Source: Rostratula benghalensis (taxonomy: Eukaryota; Chordata; Aves; Charadriiformes; Rostratulidae). From it: a stretch of 64,000 nucleotides of DNA. Of this stretch, positions 12,838-24,155 are shown one piece after another. The stretch lies in NCBI GenBank assembly GCA_013399305.1, contig VXAI01000049.1:209395-273394 (forward strand), given 5' to 3'. How positions within the stretch are numbered: position 1 is the first letter of the stretch; each line of letters starts with the position of its first letter. The position numbers and the translations under genes are program-made. The notes beneath the pieces are model-generated. The model was not told the DNA's origin. It was given only the letters and a program-made list of their open reading frames with translations, and did no database searches.

Positions 12838-13396
12838 CCTCAACAGCACATCTCTGTACTGGGCACTGGTGAGGCCCCACCTCAAGTGCTGTGTCCAGTT
12901 TTGGGCCCCTCACCACAAAAAAAAGCCATTGAGGGGCTGGAGTGGGTCCAGAGAAGGGCAACGGAGCTGGTGAGGGGTCTGGAGAAGAAGTCTTGTGAGG
13001 AGAGGCTGAGGAAGCTGAGGGTGTTCTGCCTGAAGGAGGCTGAGGGGAGACCTTCTTGCTCTCTACAGGTCCCTGAAAGGAGGGGATAGAGAGGTGGGGA
13101 TTGGTCTCTTCTCCCAAGTCACAGGCCATGGGACAAGAAGAAGTGGCCTCAAGTTGCACCAGGGGAGGTTCAGGTTAGATATTAGGAAGAATTTTTCAAT
13201 GGAAAAGGTTATCAAGCCTTGGAATGGGCTGCCCAGGGAAGTGGTCGAGGCACCATCCCTAGAGGTATTAAAAAAACAGGTTGACATGGTGATTGAGGAC
13301 ACGGTTTAGTGATGGTTTTTTGTCAGAGTTAGGTTGACAGTTGGACTAGGTGATCTTAAAGGTCCCTTCCAATCTAGACAATTCTATGATTCTGTG
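12838..13396 (+). mobile_element. CR1 fragment (CR1-Y-like), 5'-truncated
   Basis: Runs from about ACTGGGCACTGGTGAGGCCC (12858) through GTGTCCAGTTTTGGGCCCCT, GGGTCCAGAGAAGGGCAACG and GGACTAGGTGATCTTAAAGG to ATTCTATGATTCTGTG. The ORF2 C-terminus is readable: LFSQVTGHGTRRSGLKLHQG, then RFRLDIRKNF, then WNGLPREVVEAPSLEVLKK, ending in TAG at 13307-13309. The upstream part (WVQRRATELVRGLEKK, about 12940-12990) lies in a different frame, so a frameshift near 13085 breaks the old gene. The typical 3'-UTR follows the stop. The exact 5' limit is uncertain by about 20 bp. The subfamily call is from memory of consensus wording. Confidence 0.93.
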
Positions 13397-15417
13397 ACCT
13401 CAGAGATGGCTTTCCTTGCCAATCACTAGCAGTTACATTCTACATGCAATAAATGGAAACAGATCTGTCCAGAAGGAGAGAGGAATAAAAAGAATCCACT
13501 GTACATCGTGTGTTCCTACCTAAAGTCACCGTAAACCAGCCAGCCAGTCAGTGTCTAAGGTAACACTGAATCATTCACTGCAAAGTTTCCCCACGTGATC
13601 CCTGAATGACCAGAGAGGTGCAGAACATAGAGTTCTATGAACCTCTCCCTAGAATCTAATCATTATCTCAACCTGAGGCCAAGCACTTCACAGGCCTGTC
13701 CAGAGGAAAGGAGAATGGCACTGATTCCCCAAAAGAGAAAAAACGTTATTTCCCTGCAGAAAGGAAGAGGAGGGGGAAATACATCCAGGAGCCCAGCCTT
13801 CAGTCTTAGCTGAGAATATTTTGAAAAAAAAACAACCCACCCCTTGTGTTTCTTCTTTCCATGTTGTTAATACCACCATCCTACATACACATTTTATCTA
13901 TAATCCCATGTAACGGCAAACCGATGGAAGGGGGAAGGAGAAGATTTCTGGCATACATCAAATTCTCTGGCAAAGTAACGAAGAAAATGTGGAGTACCTT
14001 CTACAGCAAAGTTCACTGCCCCAGCTCGGCTAACCAAAAGCAAAAGACAAATTCTATGAAATGACAGAGCTTCAAGTTGCACAGTACATGTGGAAAAAGT
14101 ATTTGAGAAGCTTAAAATACTTTAGATGCTTACAAAAACATTAAGATTTGATGATATTTACAAACCTACTTAGAAATAATTTGTAACCAAGACTTGGATT
14201 GTGTATTTCTCACGGATAAATCTCTGTCCTAGTTAATTTAAACAAAAGAGGGAAAACAAACAAATTATGGATTTGGAGAAAATTGCTTTGAGCAATTATG
14301 GATTGCTCAGAATAATTAAGTTACACACTCTTGAAATACAAACCTTCTAACAAATGTAAACTGTAGCAGAGCCATCGGACACAAGTGAGAAACAATACCA
14401 TAATACTGACTCTCTGTGGCTTCCCATCGTCTTCACATCAAATTACCCATATAAAGACTCCCCAGAGACAATCTTGCAGACCTTATTCGGGCCAAACTCA
14501 CACTTAAGAGAAGCAATATTTAGCTCTAAAGTATTTAATAACGAGGAACTGGAATACATTTAAATTTATATTCTGATTCTGTCCCCATATAGTCTCATAT
14601 GCTTATGTTCCCAGTTGTAGAATCAGGGCCTTTAGATTTAAATGTCCATAGGAAAAAAGTAAGAAGATAAACTTGCAATAGTTTTCTTACATGTCCTTCA
14701 CAATTATCCTCAAAAAAGGCAGAGCTATGGAACAGAAACATATATTGAAAGAATAAAAGTCTACTAAAAATACAACCTTGCTCCAAGTAAAACATACATA
14801 GTTTATTTTAAGCTTACGCTTATATACATAAAATAAATGAGTACCAAGTTCTTACCTTATTAATGCAGGTTGCAAGGCATTACGTTATCAAAACACTGTG
14901 TGCTACACTATAAAAAAAAGTATCGATCCTTAAGATTTTTAGTCCATTGATAGACAAATTAGCTACCCCAAAGGGATTGCAGAGTCCTCTTTAGGGCACT
15001 GGCAGGTACCCTAATTCATGTACATATTACACAGAGGACTTGCTTATACCTGTAGCAGTGGCCACTGCTCACAATCCTGATACTGTGCTAGACACCACAT
15101 AAACAGAGAGCAATCAGCCAGGGAGAACCTACAGCCAAAAAAAAAGAGAGAAAGGGACAAATAAGGCAGGAGAAATTCCGTGTTACTGTTACAGTAGTAC
15201 AGAGACATCAAGCACCTTCCCTTAAGTACCCATACAAAGACTGAAGGAAAGCTGGAATTGAATCCATACCTCTTATCTCTCTTCCCAGAGCACAGAAAAA
15301 AAAACCCTATCAAAGCCAACAATAGCTGAGGGCACTCAGCACTTTGTAAGATCAGTCCAGTGAGAAGTTCATCTTTCTTTAAAATAAAGCTATTGAAAGC
15401 CAAATATCACTGTCATT
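13397..15417. other. Gene-free stretch
   Basis: Unique AT-rich DNA. The 119-codon minus-strand frame at 15044-15403 is Phe/Leu-rich with no recognisable family signature. It ends near a fair donor (CAG followed by GTATAAG), but its hydrophobic, Phe-rich composition is typical of antisense A-rich DNA. An A/C-only tract (A-run then CAACCCACCCC) lies at 13824-13843. Nothing else can be supported. Confidence 0.5.
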
Positions 15418-15572
15418 CATAACGGTGTAAACCCACAAAGATTCTTTATTTCAGCAGAGATCTTTAGAGTGGAATTTGGCTCTGGAAAGAGCCAGTTATT
15501 GAAACTGATGAGTTTGGTAAGGAATTTTAACAAACTCCAACAGAGTTCCTTTGGATTTACACCAGTGTAACA
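15418..15572. mobile_element. Short element with terminal inverted repeats (MITE-like, ancient)
   Basis: The left arm (15418-15440, CATAACGGTGTAAACCCACA then AAG) is the imperfect inverse of the right arm (15549-15572, CTTTGGATTTACACCAGTGT then AACA); both share GGTGTAAA-YCC-AAAG. The interior of about 110 bp has no open frame. The motif GATTTACACCAGTGTAA is, to my recollection, common in old dispersed repeats of archosaurs and turtles, often near CAATGGAGTTAC-type wording, and CAACAGAGTTCC here is similar. Assignment to a DNA-transposon-derived MITE is an inference from the inverted ends. Confidence 0.45.
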
Positions 15573-17311
15573 GTGTACTTGACCTTGTACAACTAAAATA
15601 AAAACCAGTTAATGCCAGTTAGCTCCCTGTGCTGTCTCTCATAAAAATAGAAAGGGCTGTTACCATCACAACATAAACACTGGAATACATCTTGTGGATG
15701 CTATTTAAAAGAAAGAAAGAAAAAAAAAAGATGCATTGCATGATTGCTACAATTTTATTCTTATGTCTTTTTGCCAAAAAGAAAATATGGCTTTAATATA
15801 AGTTTACATCTGCGTGGTATTACATGCATGTAAAACAGATGTAACCTAATTACATTTTCATTTAAATTGCTAAATAGCTACTTAAGTAAAAAGCTAAAAT
15901 AACATACAAACAACAGTTACTATAATAACAAGTGTACTTAGAATTAAATGAAAGGGATCAAAGCTACAGCATACAAAATTTGAGCTGGTCTTTGAAAAAG
16001 ATACAGTGACATAACAGCGCTGTATTGATTTACTCAGTAATTTAATGTCTCTACAACTCAGCCAGAAGACACATCTCAGTTTAGCAGAGACACATGGAGG
16101 AAAATTCAGAGAGTTTATACAAAGACTTTGGGTCTCATAAAGATTAGACATACTCTACTGGAGATTATGTAGCAAAATCCCAAATTGAAAATTAGAACAC
16201 CAGTGCAATACAATCAACTTGATTATAGTTTTAGGCCGACCTGTCTGAACTAGCTGGACTCAGAAATCATGTCCCTAACAGCGCAATCAGAGTGTGCTTT
16301 TTTCACTTTGAGCAGAGAACTGCAGTCTCCAGAAGAGATATTTGATTTATTTCTGTTTTTCTCTGGGCAAACATATGCTCACTAGAGCTAAACTTGGGTG
16401 CTAACCAAAATATAGTAAGTACAGTGGGAAGACTAGAATCAACTCTCCTGGGCTGTTTCAGAGGGGAAAATAAATCTCATTTTCATTCAAACATATTTCT
16501 CAGAAAGGGCTAAAGTTTCAAAGCCTGGACACAGACAGGAAAGGATGACTTGCATTGGCACAGCATATTTAAATGTAGGCACCACTTTAGGGAAAAAGCA
16601 GCCATCCACTCTATCTACAACAAATCCTATCTTTCTTTTTAATCACGGTATTTGTTCACACTTGGTATTTGACAGAGTTTGATTTCTGCATGCTTGGCTT
16701 CCCAAGCCAAATGTGCAGACTTTTGTGGGTGGATATAAGCTAGGGAAATCTCCATCTACCGCCACGATGCAGCTATTATCGTAGGTTTTGTGTCTACACC
16801 TACACCTTGCTAGAGACTGTTCTTTGTATCCTGTTCTGTTTCTGTTGACTTTTTAGGTTGTTTATGAGCGATGGAGGTTCAACAAGCTGATAAGCAGAGC
16901 TTTGTAGGAACATGCAAAAGTATGCCAACTTTTTCTGACAGGTTATTTTTTTTATATTAAATAAACAGTTAAGGATATTGCTGACTATTTTTTTCAGAAT
17001 AGTGCCAATGCAAACATCGAGGTTGAACTGATGCCTTCAGTACCTGTAGGCCACTTATTACTGGTTGACTTGAATTAAACTTTGCCCTCTTTAGAAACTC
17101 ACTGGGGCAAGAACCAGCACTTGCTGCTTTGTTAAAAAAGCCAAGACAACGACACACACAGACATGACTCTTTCCCACAACACCCTGATAGAGCTCTCCA
17201 GCCCCAAGGAAATTACTGAAATGTTCAAATGCCTGTTGTTTTCACTTTTCCTGAGATAGTAATTTTATTTAGTTGCCTCTAAGACAACAAGTTATAAACC
17301 ACCTGACTTCA
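15573..17311. other. Gene-free stretch
   Basis: AT-rich unique DNA. (GAAA)n-like and A-rich low complexity lies at about 15707-15731. A nested palindrome with the perfect core TTACATGCATGTAA lies at 15802-15845. A plus-strand segment at 16998-17078 follows a good branch point/polypyrimidine/CAG and is open for 26 codons before TAA; it is discussed only as a candidate. No other supported feature. Confidence 0.5.
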
Positions 17312-17856
17312 TGCCACTTGGCTCTGCTCTGGTGAGACCTCACATGGAGTCCTGTGAGCAGGTCTGGAGCCCTCAGTAGAGGAAGGACATGGATCTGATG
17401 GAGCGGGTCCAGAGGAGGGCCACAAAGATGATCAAGGGGTTAGAGCAGCTTGGCTCTGAGGACAGGCTGAGGGAGCTGGGGTTGTTCAGCCTGGAGAAGA
17501 GGAGGCTCTGGGGAGACCCAAGAGCAGCTTCCAGTACCTGAAGGGGCTACAGGAAGGCTGGGGAGGGTCTGTTTCCAAAGGCCTGCAGTGACAGCACGAG
17601 GGGCAATGGGTTTAAACTGAAGAAAAGCAGATTTAGGTTGGATATTAGGAATAAGTTCTTTACTCTGAGGGTGGTGGAGCACTGGAAGAGGTTGCCCAGG
17701 GAGGTGCTTGAGGCCCCTTCCCTGGAGATCTTCAAGGGGAGGCTGGAGGAGGCCCTGGGCAGCCTGGTCTGGTTGGGGGTGTCCCTGCTGACTGCAGGGG
17801 GGTGGGACTGGATGACCCTAGAGGTCCCCTCCAGCCTGGACCATTCTATGATTCCG
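17312..17856 (+). mobile_element. CR1 fragment, 5'-truncated
   Basis: About 545 bp of CR1 3' sequence: GGAGCGGGTCCAGAGGAGGG, CTGGGGTTGTTCAGCCTGGA, GGGTTTAAACTGAAGAAAAG, GATATTAGGAATAAGTTCTT, and the tail ATTCTATGATTCCG. The sense strand still reads RNKFFTLRVVEHWKRLPREV and LEAPSLEIFKGRLEEALGSL, the CR1 ORF2 C-terminus, but the upstream part is out of frame (for example GGGGAGACCCAAGAGCAGC lacks bases seen in other copies). There are no RT or endonuclease regions, so the copy is immobile. Confidence 0.95.
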
Positions 17857-20800
17857 TTTTCCCTGAATCTGGCAGACCCTAACAAATCCACTTAAAACAT
17901 TTCAATAGGGAATTCAAACATCAGTTTTTGCAACTCACACAGTTTGTTTTGCATATGCGTATGTAATATGTTCTCTGAAGTTATTATTTTTTAGAAAGAA
18001 TACCTACAAAACTCCAAAGTTCCATCTAGAAATTGCTTCATTTTTTTTCCTACAAGATTGTTTAGTTGTCAGGGCAAGCAGCAGCAGTCTAACCAGACTC
18101 CAGATTGACTTGAGGTGGCCACTCCCTGCTAAACCACAGCTCTTGTCCTCTCATTATTTGTCTTGGAATTTTATTCTTGAATTATAGCAAATTCTAAGGA
18201 ATAGGCACAGCTGAACATGTGTTTCATCTACCAGCAGTCTGAAGGCAGGAGAACAAGTTAAGTAAAGAGCCCAAGCTATTTAAACTTCTCACTTACACAA
18301 AACCAGATGTAATTTGCAACAGAAAATTGCTAAATTGTTAAAGTGATAGGAGACCCATTGGAAACAACTGCAGTTCCCAGGCAGGTCAACACAAGTTCAG
18401 ATTGCTCAGTATTTAATTACAGGTGCTCAGTACATGCTCAGCTCAGGACCCAAATGGAATTCTCACTTAGGGTCCTCAAAAGTTACATTTCTTCATTTTT
18501 ATTTTATTAAGAGTCTACTTTTCTCTTGCTTTTATCATCGCTACCAGAGGTTCATACTTACAATTACTTAATGATTAATAGACACCGTGATTCTGTACAA
18601 AGGTCTGACCTTGAAACCAAAGCATAGTCAACTGTTATGGCACAAACCAATTTGGGGGAATATGCAAAGTCAAGATGTCTATTGGAGTATTCCCTGTTGC
18701 CACTGCACCTCAGGAGGCAATAGGACTGCTGGAAAGTCCTATCATGAGAAGCCTCTCTTAGAAGGATAGATGAAATAACACCAACACCAGCAGGTGCAAG
18801 AAGGTGTTGAAGCAAAGGCTTGGTCTCCTTCTGCATCCCTTGTGCCACCTAGACCCAAGAGGAGTCTCAGCTGAGGACAGCGGGGTGCTGAGAGAGCAGG
18901 AACTCCTGGCTCCCAAACACGAGGGCATACTGCCTCAAGTACCTTTTTGGTGTTAGACAAGGATCAACTGGAAAAGCGGATACACTTCTGTCTTGCAGAA
19001 GCACAGCCTTTTCTTTGCTTCTTTTAAAGAAAAGATCTCACTAAAAGAAATGTGAATGAACTTGCCAGGCAGCTGTTATTCTGGTGGTCTCTTCTGTGAG
19101 GTCTGGGTAGAATAAATCATCTTTCTGAAAACTTCCATTCTCACATAATACTAAAGCCCTATATTACTATTTATAGAAGTCGTCTGATCTTTCAAAATCA
19201 AAAAGAATTCAATGTGGTTTTGCCACTGAAAAAAGCAACAGTAGTTACTTTATCATGAAAGGCTCAGTGCATGCAGTAATACACATTACAACACTGAGGC
19301 TGCCAAAGGAGGAACCAGCCTCTGACCCTATTTTGAAGTGCAAACACAACTTTAGTGCTTGCATTTTAAAATATTTATTTCCTTCATAGATATTTCATGC
19401 ATAGATCTCAGTCCCTCAGCAGTAAATATTCTTATTTTCCCATTAGCAGAAGCCCAAGACTAACATGATTCTCTAATAGGCAAGACCTCCCTTCTTGGAA
19501 ATCAATAAATTGTCTTCTCCTGCCTGAAACTCAGAATCCAAGGCATAAAATCCCGTGCGCATTTGGTGATGGATCACAAACACAGAAATGCAAATTCTTC
19601 ACTAAAACAGTGAACAAAAAAAATGATATTTGTCTGTTTTGAGTTGTTTTTATTGAGATACTTTATGTCACTTTCCCATTTAGCTCTACTTCCTCTCTAC
19701 AGCTCTGTGACTTTTTTTTTTTTTTAGGAAGGAGTACAGAAGATAATGATTATCAAAAAGTCAAGAAAATGGACCCAGTGAAGAACTCTTTTTTCCTCCA
19801 GTTACCAACTCATCACACTCTGAAATGAGTTTCTTTTCCTCATGAGCAATAAGTCCGCTACTGAACACTGCCAGTTCTGCACAGAAATCTGTCAGCCCCA
19901 AATGAGTCAGTGCCATCTTTCCTGCTATGACCTCCTGCACAATTAAAATCCACACTGGCTGACTAAATAAATCACTGCCAAGAAAAACACCCCACCTCCT
20001 GACACAAGTGGCTTTGCGTAACACAGGGACAAGTCCAAGTTACCCTTAAGATACGGATACATTTTTGTTCCTCAATGGTGAGTGTGCACCAGTAGTGTGT
20101 CCTTTGGATTGTGTTTTGTGGCAACTGATACCAACCTCCCCCTTCACATTCAAGCCCTTTTCTCCCCACATCTTTCCTTCTCTCTTCTCTTACACGCCTT
20201 TTCACTCCTTATCAGCAAAGCCCTGCCAAAACACTGATGTTTGTGGTCATGAGAAAAAAATCACAACAATTTTTTAGACCTCCACTTCCTCTTCGATCTT
20301 TACTTCAGTTTTGCTCTCTCCCATATGCATTGCGTGTCAGTTTACTACCAGGGTGTCAAGTTGTTCTCAACAACCACCTTCTGTCCACAGAAATCACTTC
20401 CACTAAACATTCTAACACTTTCCTTGAATATTTTTAGAGCCTTTCCCTTTACCATTCTTTAACATTACCTTTCCATCTTTAATCTTGCTGGCTTGCAATC
20501 TTGGAAATCTTTGAGTATTTAAGATTAAATTGATAGTCCCTTCCATGTGTCTTCTAGCAGGTCTCTTCTCCCACAAACCATATTTTTCCACTCCTCTTTT
20601 CAAATGACCAGTTCCTTCGGAGGGAGTTTATTAACTTTTCCTTTCCAATATAACTAAACCCTTTGTGGTCTATTGATTTGACCCCACTGACTTGCATCAC
20701 ATCCCTGACATCTCTTTGTGAATTTCTTATCAACTTAAAAACTTTAAATGACTGATCCATCTTCTAACAATCCCTTGAGCCCTTGCTTTTGCATGTTGGG

Positions 20801-21455
20801 TTAAAGAATTCAGAAAATTACTCATGGCACACAATGAACATATATTAAGTGTGTTACATTTAATCTTCACTAATTTATTTGGGAATATACATATGCAATT
20901 ATGAGCTGATAAGGCTGTTTTGAAGGAAATGAGGAAATTTGTCTCCTTTGTGATATTTAATTTTGCAAGACATACTCTTCCACTTGGTCATAAGAGTCTG
21001 AGCTGTTCCTCACCTCCATCTTTTTTATCCTTGCTCCATCCTGTGTTTTATCTTGACATCACATAAGTCAAATTTAACTTACTAGTTTGATAAGTAAAAC
21101 ATGTAACTTTACTGAGCTGTTACAAACTTATCCTGTATATCCATAAAGTGTCTGCATCCAAGATAACATCCTTCCAGAGAAATGCCAGACCCAGACCAAG
21201 GAATATGTAAGAATACCATATCTTGCTGAATTTTCCTCTAGTGGATGAGATAAAATGCCCAACCAGCCTTACCTATCTGCATTTGGGCTTCTGAAACCTG
21301 CAGAGATGCAAAAATACTCCCAGGAATTATTTCTTTGACTGATTTGCCCGTTACATCAAACGAGCAGATACTTATTTTTCACCACGTGTGGAATATGGAG
21401 AAGATGATCAATTCTCACACTTGTAAAACAAATTTAGAACTCAGTCACACGCTTA
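17857..21455. other. Gene-free stretch
   Basis: No exon supported. 18780-18960 is somewhat GC-rich without coding signs. About 20100-20620 is pyrimidine-biased on the plus strand, which creates several short open frames in both directions. At 21273-21297 (minus) a 25-nt segment has a good acceptor (TGCATCTCTGCAG) and a GTAAGG donor, but is too short to support alone. Confidence 0.5.
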
Positions 21456-21494
21456 ATTTCACTTGGTTCTTTATATATAAACCAGTTGAAACAA
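21456..21494 (+). repeat. Dispersed repeat pair, copy 1
   Basis: The run TTTCACTTGGTTCTTTATAT then ATA (21457-21479) is identical to 25706-25728, and the following AACCAGTTGAAACAAA matches 25744-25759 apart from two bases. Between the two matching blocks copy 2 carries a TA expansion. A 23-base exact match at 4 kb distance is not expected by chance in 64 kb, so the two sites share origin. A further AAATGTTGTT after both suggests the similarity continues with an indel. Family unknown. Confidence 0.75.
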
Positions 21495-23969
21495 AACTCT
21501 TCCTAAAAGGCTAAAAGAAATGTTGTTTTATTAAATAGCACATGGAAAAAACCCTGCCAATTTCAAAGACATAATATGGAGAGAGTAGAAGGGATAAAAT
21601 GAAAAGAATAAAAGTCTAGAGAGATCCTTCTGGGACCCTTAAAGTTTTATGAGAATAGCCTTAGCAAAAGATCTCTGAACGTGTAAATGTAAATTAATTG
21701 AAGAAGTTGAATCTTTACCTGCATAAATTTGTTACATTTAACAATTAAAATCTATTCAAATGTTAATGATCTAAAATTTAAAACGTGCCCCCTATTAACA
21801 GCAATGAAACCCTCTACAGCTTAATCAATATTCATGAAAGAGGAACATTAAGGTAACAAAACCTAGTCCATTAGTAGCTACTGGGAAACGTATTTTTCAT
21901 TTGCAGTGGCTTTTCAAACATAGGCTTCTTTTACTTTCTGCGCACAACAGAAATTTCCCTCCTACAATTTTGATATCAGCAGGGAAGAAATCTCAAAATT
22001 TTTAGTTGCAGGTGAACCTGCACAAATATGAAGACTTGATTGTGACTCCAACTGCAGACTTCCAAGAATCAGTTCATGTATTACTGGTACCGCATTCAAG
22101 ACTTGACTCCTTTCCCTAGCAGGAGAGGGGGAGAAGATAGAGAGGTAGAGGACACCAAATCCAAGCAAAGACAAATGGAAGACTATTACTGATACATTTT
22201 GCATCCTGGGAGCCAGGATGTAAACTGCAAAACCACTGTAGGGTATTCAAGATCAATCTCAACCCAGGTGTCTAAAGGAGCTCCTGAGATTAATTAAGAT
22301 GCTATTGACTTCAAGGACAGTTGGTGGAGATGGACCTACAAATAACCCGAAAGCAACTCAGCTCACAGATGCTTGCCTCTTCTCCTACAGTGTTCCATCA
22401 AGCTTTTATGAAAGCTTTAACATGACCTGGGTAGAGACAGGATACCCACCACTGAGCCATCCATCCATCTCCCTGGATTTATAGCTGGGCTGTACCACCA
22501 GAGGGCACACACACATATCAATGAAGATACCTCACTGGAATGAAACGGGTCCCCACTTGGTATTTATGTTCTTTGTCTCTCCTTAACCCAGACAAGGAAT
22601 AAAGCAAACAATCAACTTTGAAATTCAAAATTTCCGAGAAGAGCATTCAGGTTTACAAGTCATAGCAACCATGCAGACTCATTTAAAGGCATTTCAACTC
22701 AATGGCACACACCAGACTGGCCTTCACTTAATGGTTCCCCAAACAACCGAAGACTTGAGCTGATAGAAACTCCTCATGTTCCAAGGTCTCCCAAAATCCC
22801 ATGGAACATTCTACAAACCCCATGTCCTGTCCAACATCCAGCTTGAATTATGCTGCACAGCGTATGCAGCTTCCCCTGTAATTTGAGTGAGTTTTCTTAT
22901 TTCTTGGCCCTGCCTGTACGAAGAAGGTGCAAGTTGGGTGCACTCTTTGTTGGGTGGCACAGGGCTATGGGATTTTAAACACCCTGTCTGCCAATCACTT
23001 TCCTTTTGAAGAGCTGGATCTACATGCAGCGTACATTTGACATATCATACCATTACAGACCAAACAAAATATTTGGTCTTCACATACAACAAAGGGATTA
23101 ACTGAAAATTTAGTAACTGCCTACATATGGCCACCAGAGCAAGTAAGAAAGCACCGATGAATGTTAACAGGTTTCCATGCCGTGCAAATCACTAACGTTT
23201 TCAGTATATAATTGGAAAGAAAAGGGAAGACGAAAGGTAATCGTTAGTTGTTAAAACTTAACAATAGTTGCTGTCTTAACACAAGGCTGCCTTCTGGCAG
23301 AAATACACACAGCTGCTGCAAAGGAGGTAAGTTTTTGAGAGCCATTACCAAACTTCTAATTGCTGATAGTCTGGCACTAAAATGAAACAATAGCCACTGT
23401 ATGCAAACAAGCCTTCTGAACTACATACTAATATAAAAATCTATGTACTTCTTCAGTGGCTGATCTATAAGGATGACTCTTGCTAGCACAGCTCCTGAAT
23501 TTAACTTCTGCTGAACTCTTCTGTATCCAAGGTATTGCAGGCCGAACACAACCTCAGTTTGCAACAGATGCCTGTCAAGTTCCATGTACCCTGACAGCTC
23601 AACACCAGTATTCTGCTTAGGAAAGAGTCAGAAATGCTTTTGTTTTTTTACCCAAGAGAGGTAAATAAACTCTTGATACGCACTATGAAATATATCTGAA
23701 TAGGAGATGCTAGACATCCACTGTGCTGTGACATTAATAATTATTAATCACGTGGATGGATTTCACTTCACAAAAAACCCCACACAGGCTCTTTTAGAAA
23801 AAGAAGAAAAAACCCCATTCAAACTCAGAAGGAAAAATAAATTCATGTCTATGATTATGATGATGCCTGTATATGACTAGATGCCAAAGCATGAAGAACT
23901 AAACAGTTTGGGTTCCCTTCCTCAAAGCAGACACACAACGATTAAGCAAGACCTACAGAACAGCTATTT
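21495..23969. other. Gene-free stretch
   Basis: Unique DNA. The 80-codon minus frame at 21962-22204 and the 61-codon plus frame at 22299-22484 have no family motif. Nothing on either strand shows paired strong splice sites with an open interior longer than a few codons. Confidence 0.5.
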
Positions 23970-24155
23970 GGAGAGGACTCTGTATGAAGAATGATTAAAT
24001 GGAGAAAGACTGTTCAGCCTAGAAAAATGATCACAAGAGGGAGATGCAAATAGAACTCGATAAAATCATGCATGAACAAAAAACCCCACCCAACCTTACC
24101 CAGGGAATTAATTTTCACTATCTCCTAAAATAAGAAATAACTGAGCAAAAGGAGA
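23970..24155 (+). mobile_element. Ancient CR1/L3-like relic
   Basis: AATGGAGAAAGACTGTTCAG followed by CCTAGAAAAATG, then AACTCGATAAAATCATG, then TTTTCACTATCTCCTAAAAT follow the order found in old CR1/L3 lines: '...GTTCAGCCTGGAAAAGA...', '...TCTATAAAATCATGAAT...', '...TTTACTCTCTCC.ATAAT...'. Similarity may resume at 24229-24253 (CTTTTGTACGTAGTGGAACT) after a T/G-rich interval (24156-24228), which looks like an insertion or expansion. Far more diverged than the other CR1s here. Family label is from memory. Confidence 0.55.

Noticed and set aside
12683..13159. 158-codon open frame on the minus strand, the longest in the window
   Set aside because: From 12838 onward it runs antisense through the CR1 fragment; Pro/Ser/Cys-rich text is the usual antisense shadow of CR1 ORF2.
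15044..15403. 119-codon minus-strand frame
   Set aside because: Very hydrophobic and Phe-rich with poly-Phe from an A-run; no motif; one fair donor at its end is not enough.
21273..21297. 25-nt minus-strand segment between a good acceptor and GTAAGG donor
   Set aside because: Too short to distinguish from chance pairs of splice-like motifs, and no phase partner could be found.
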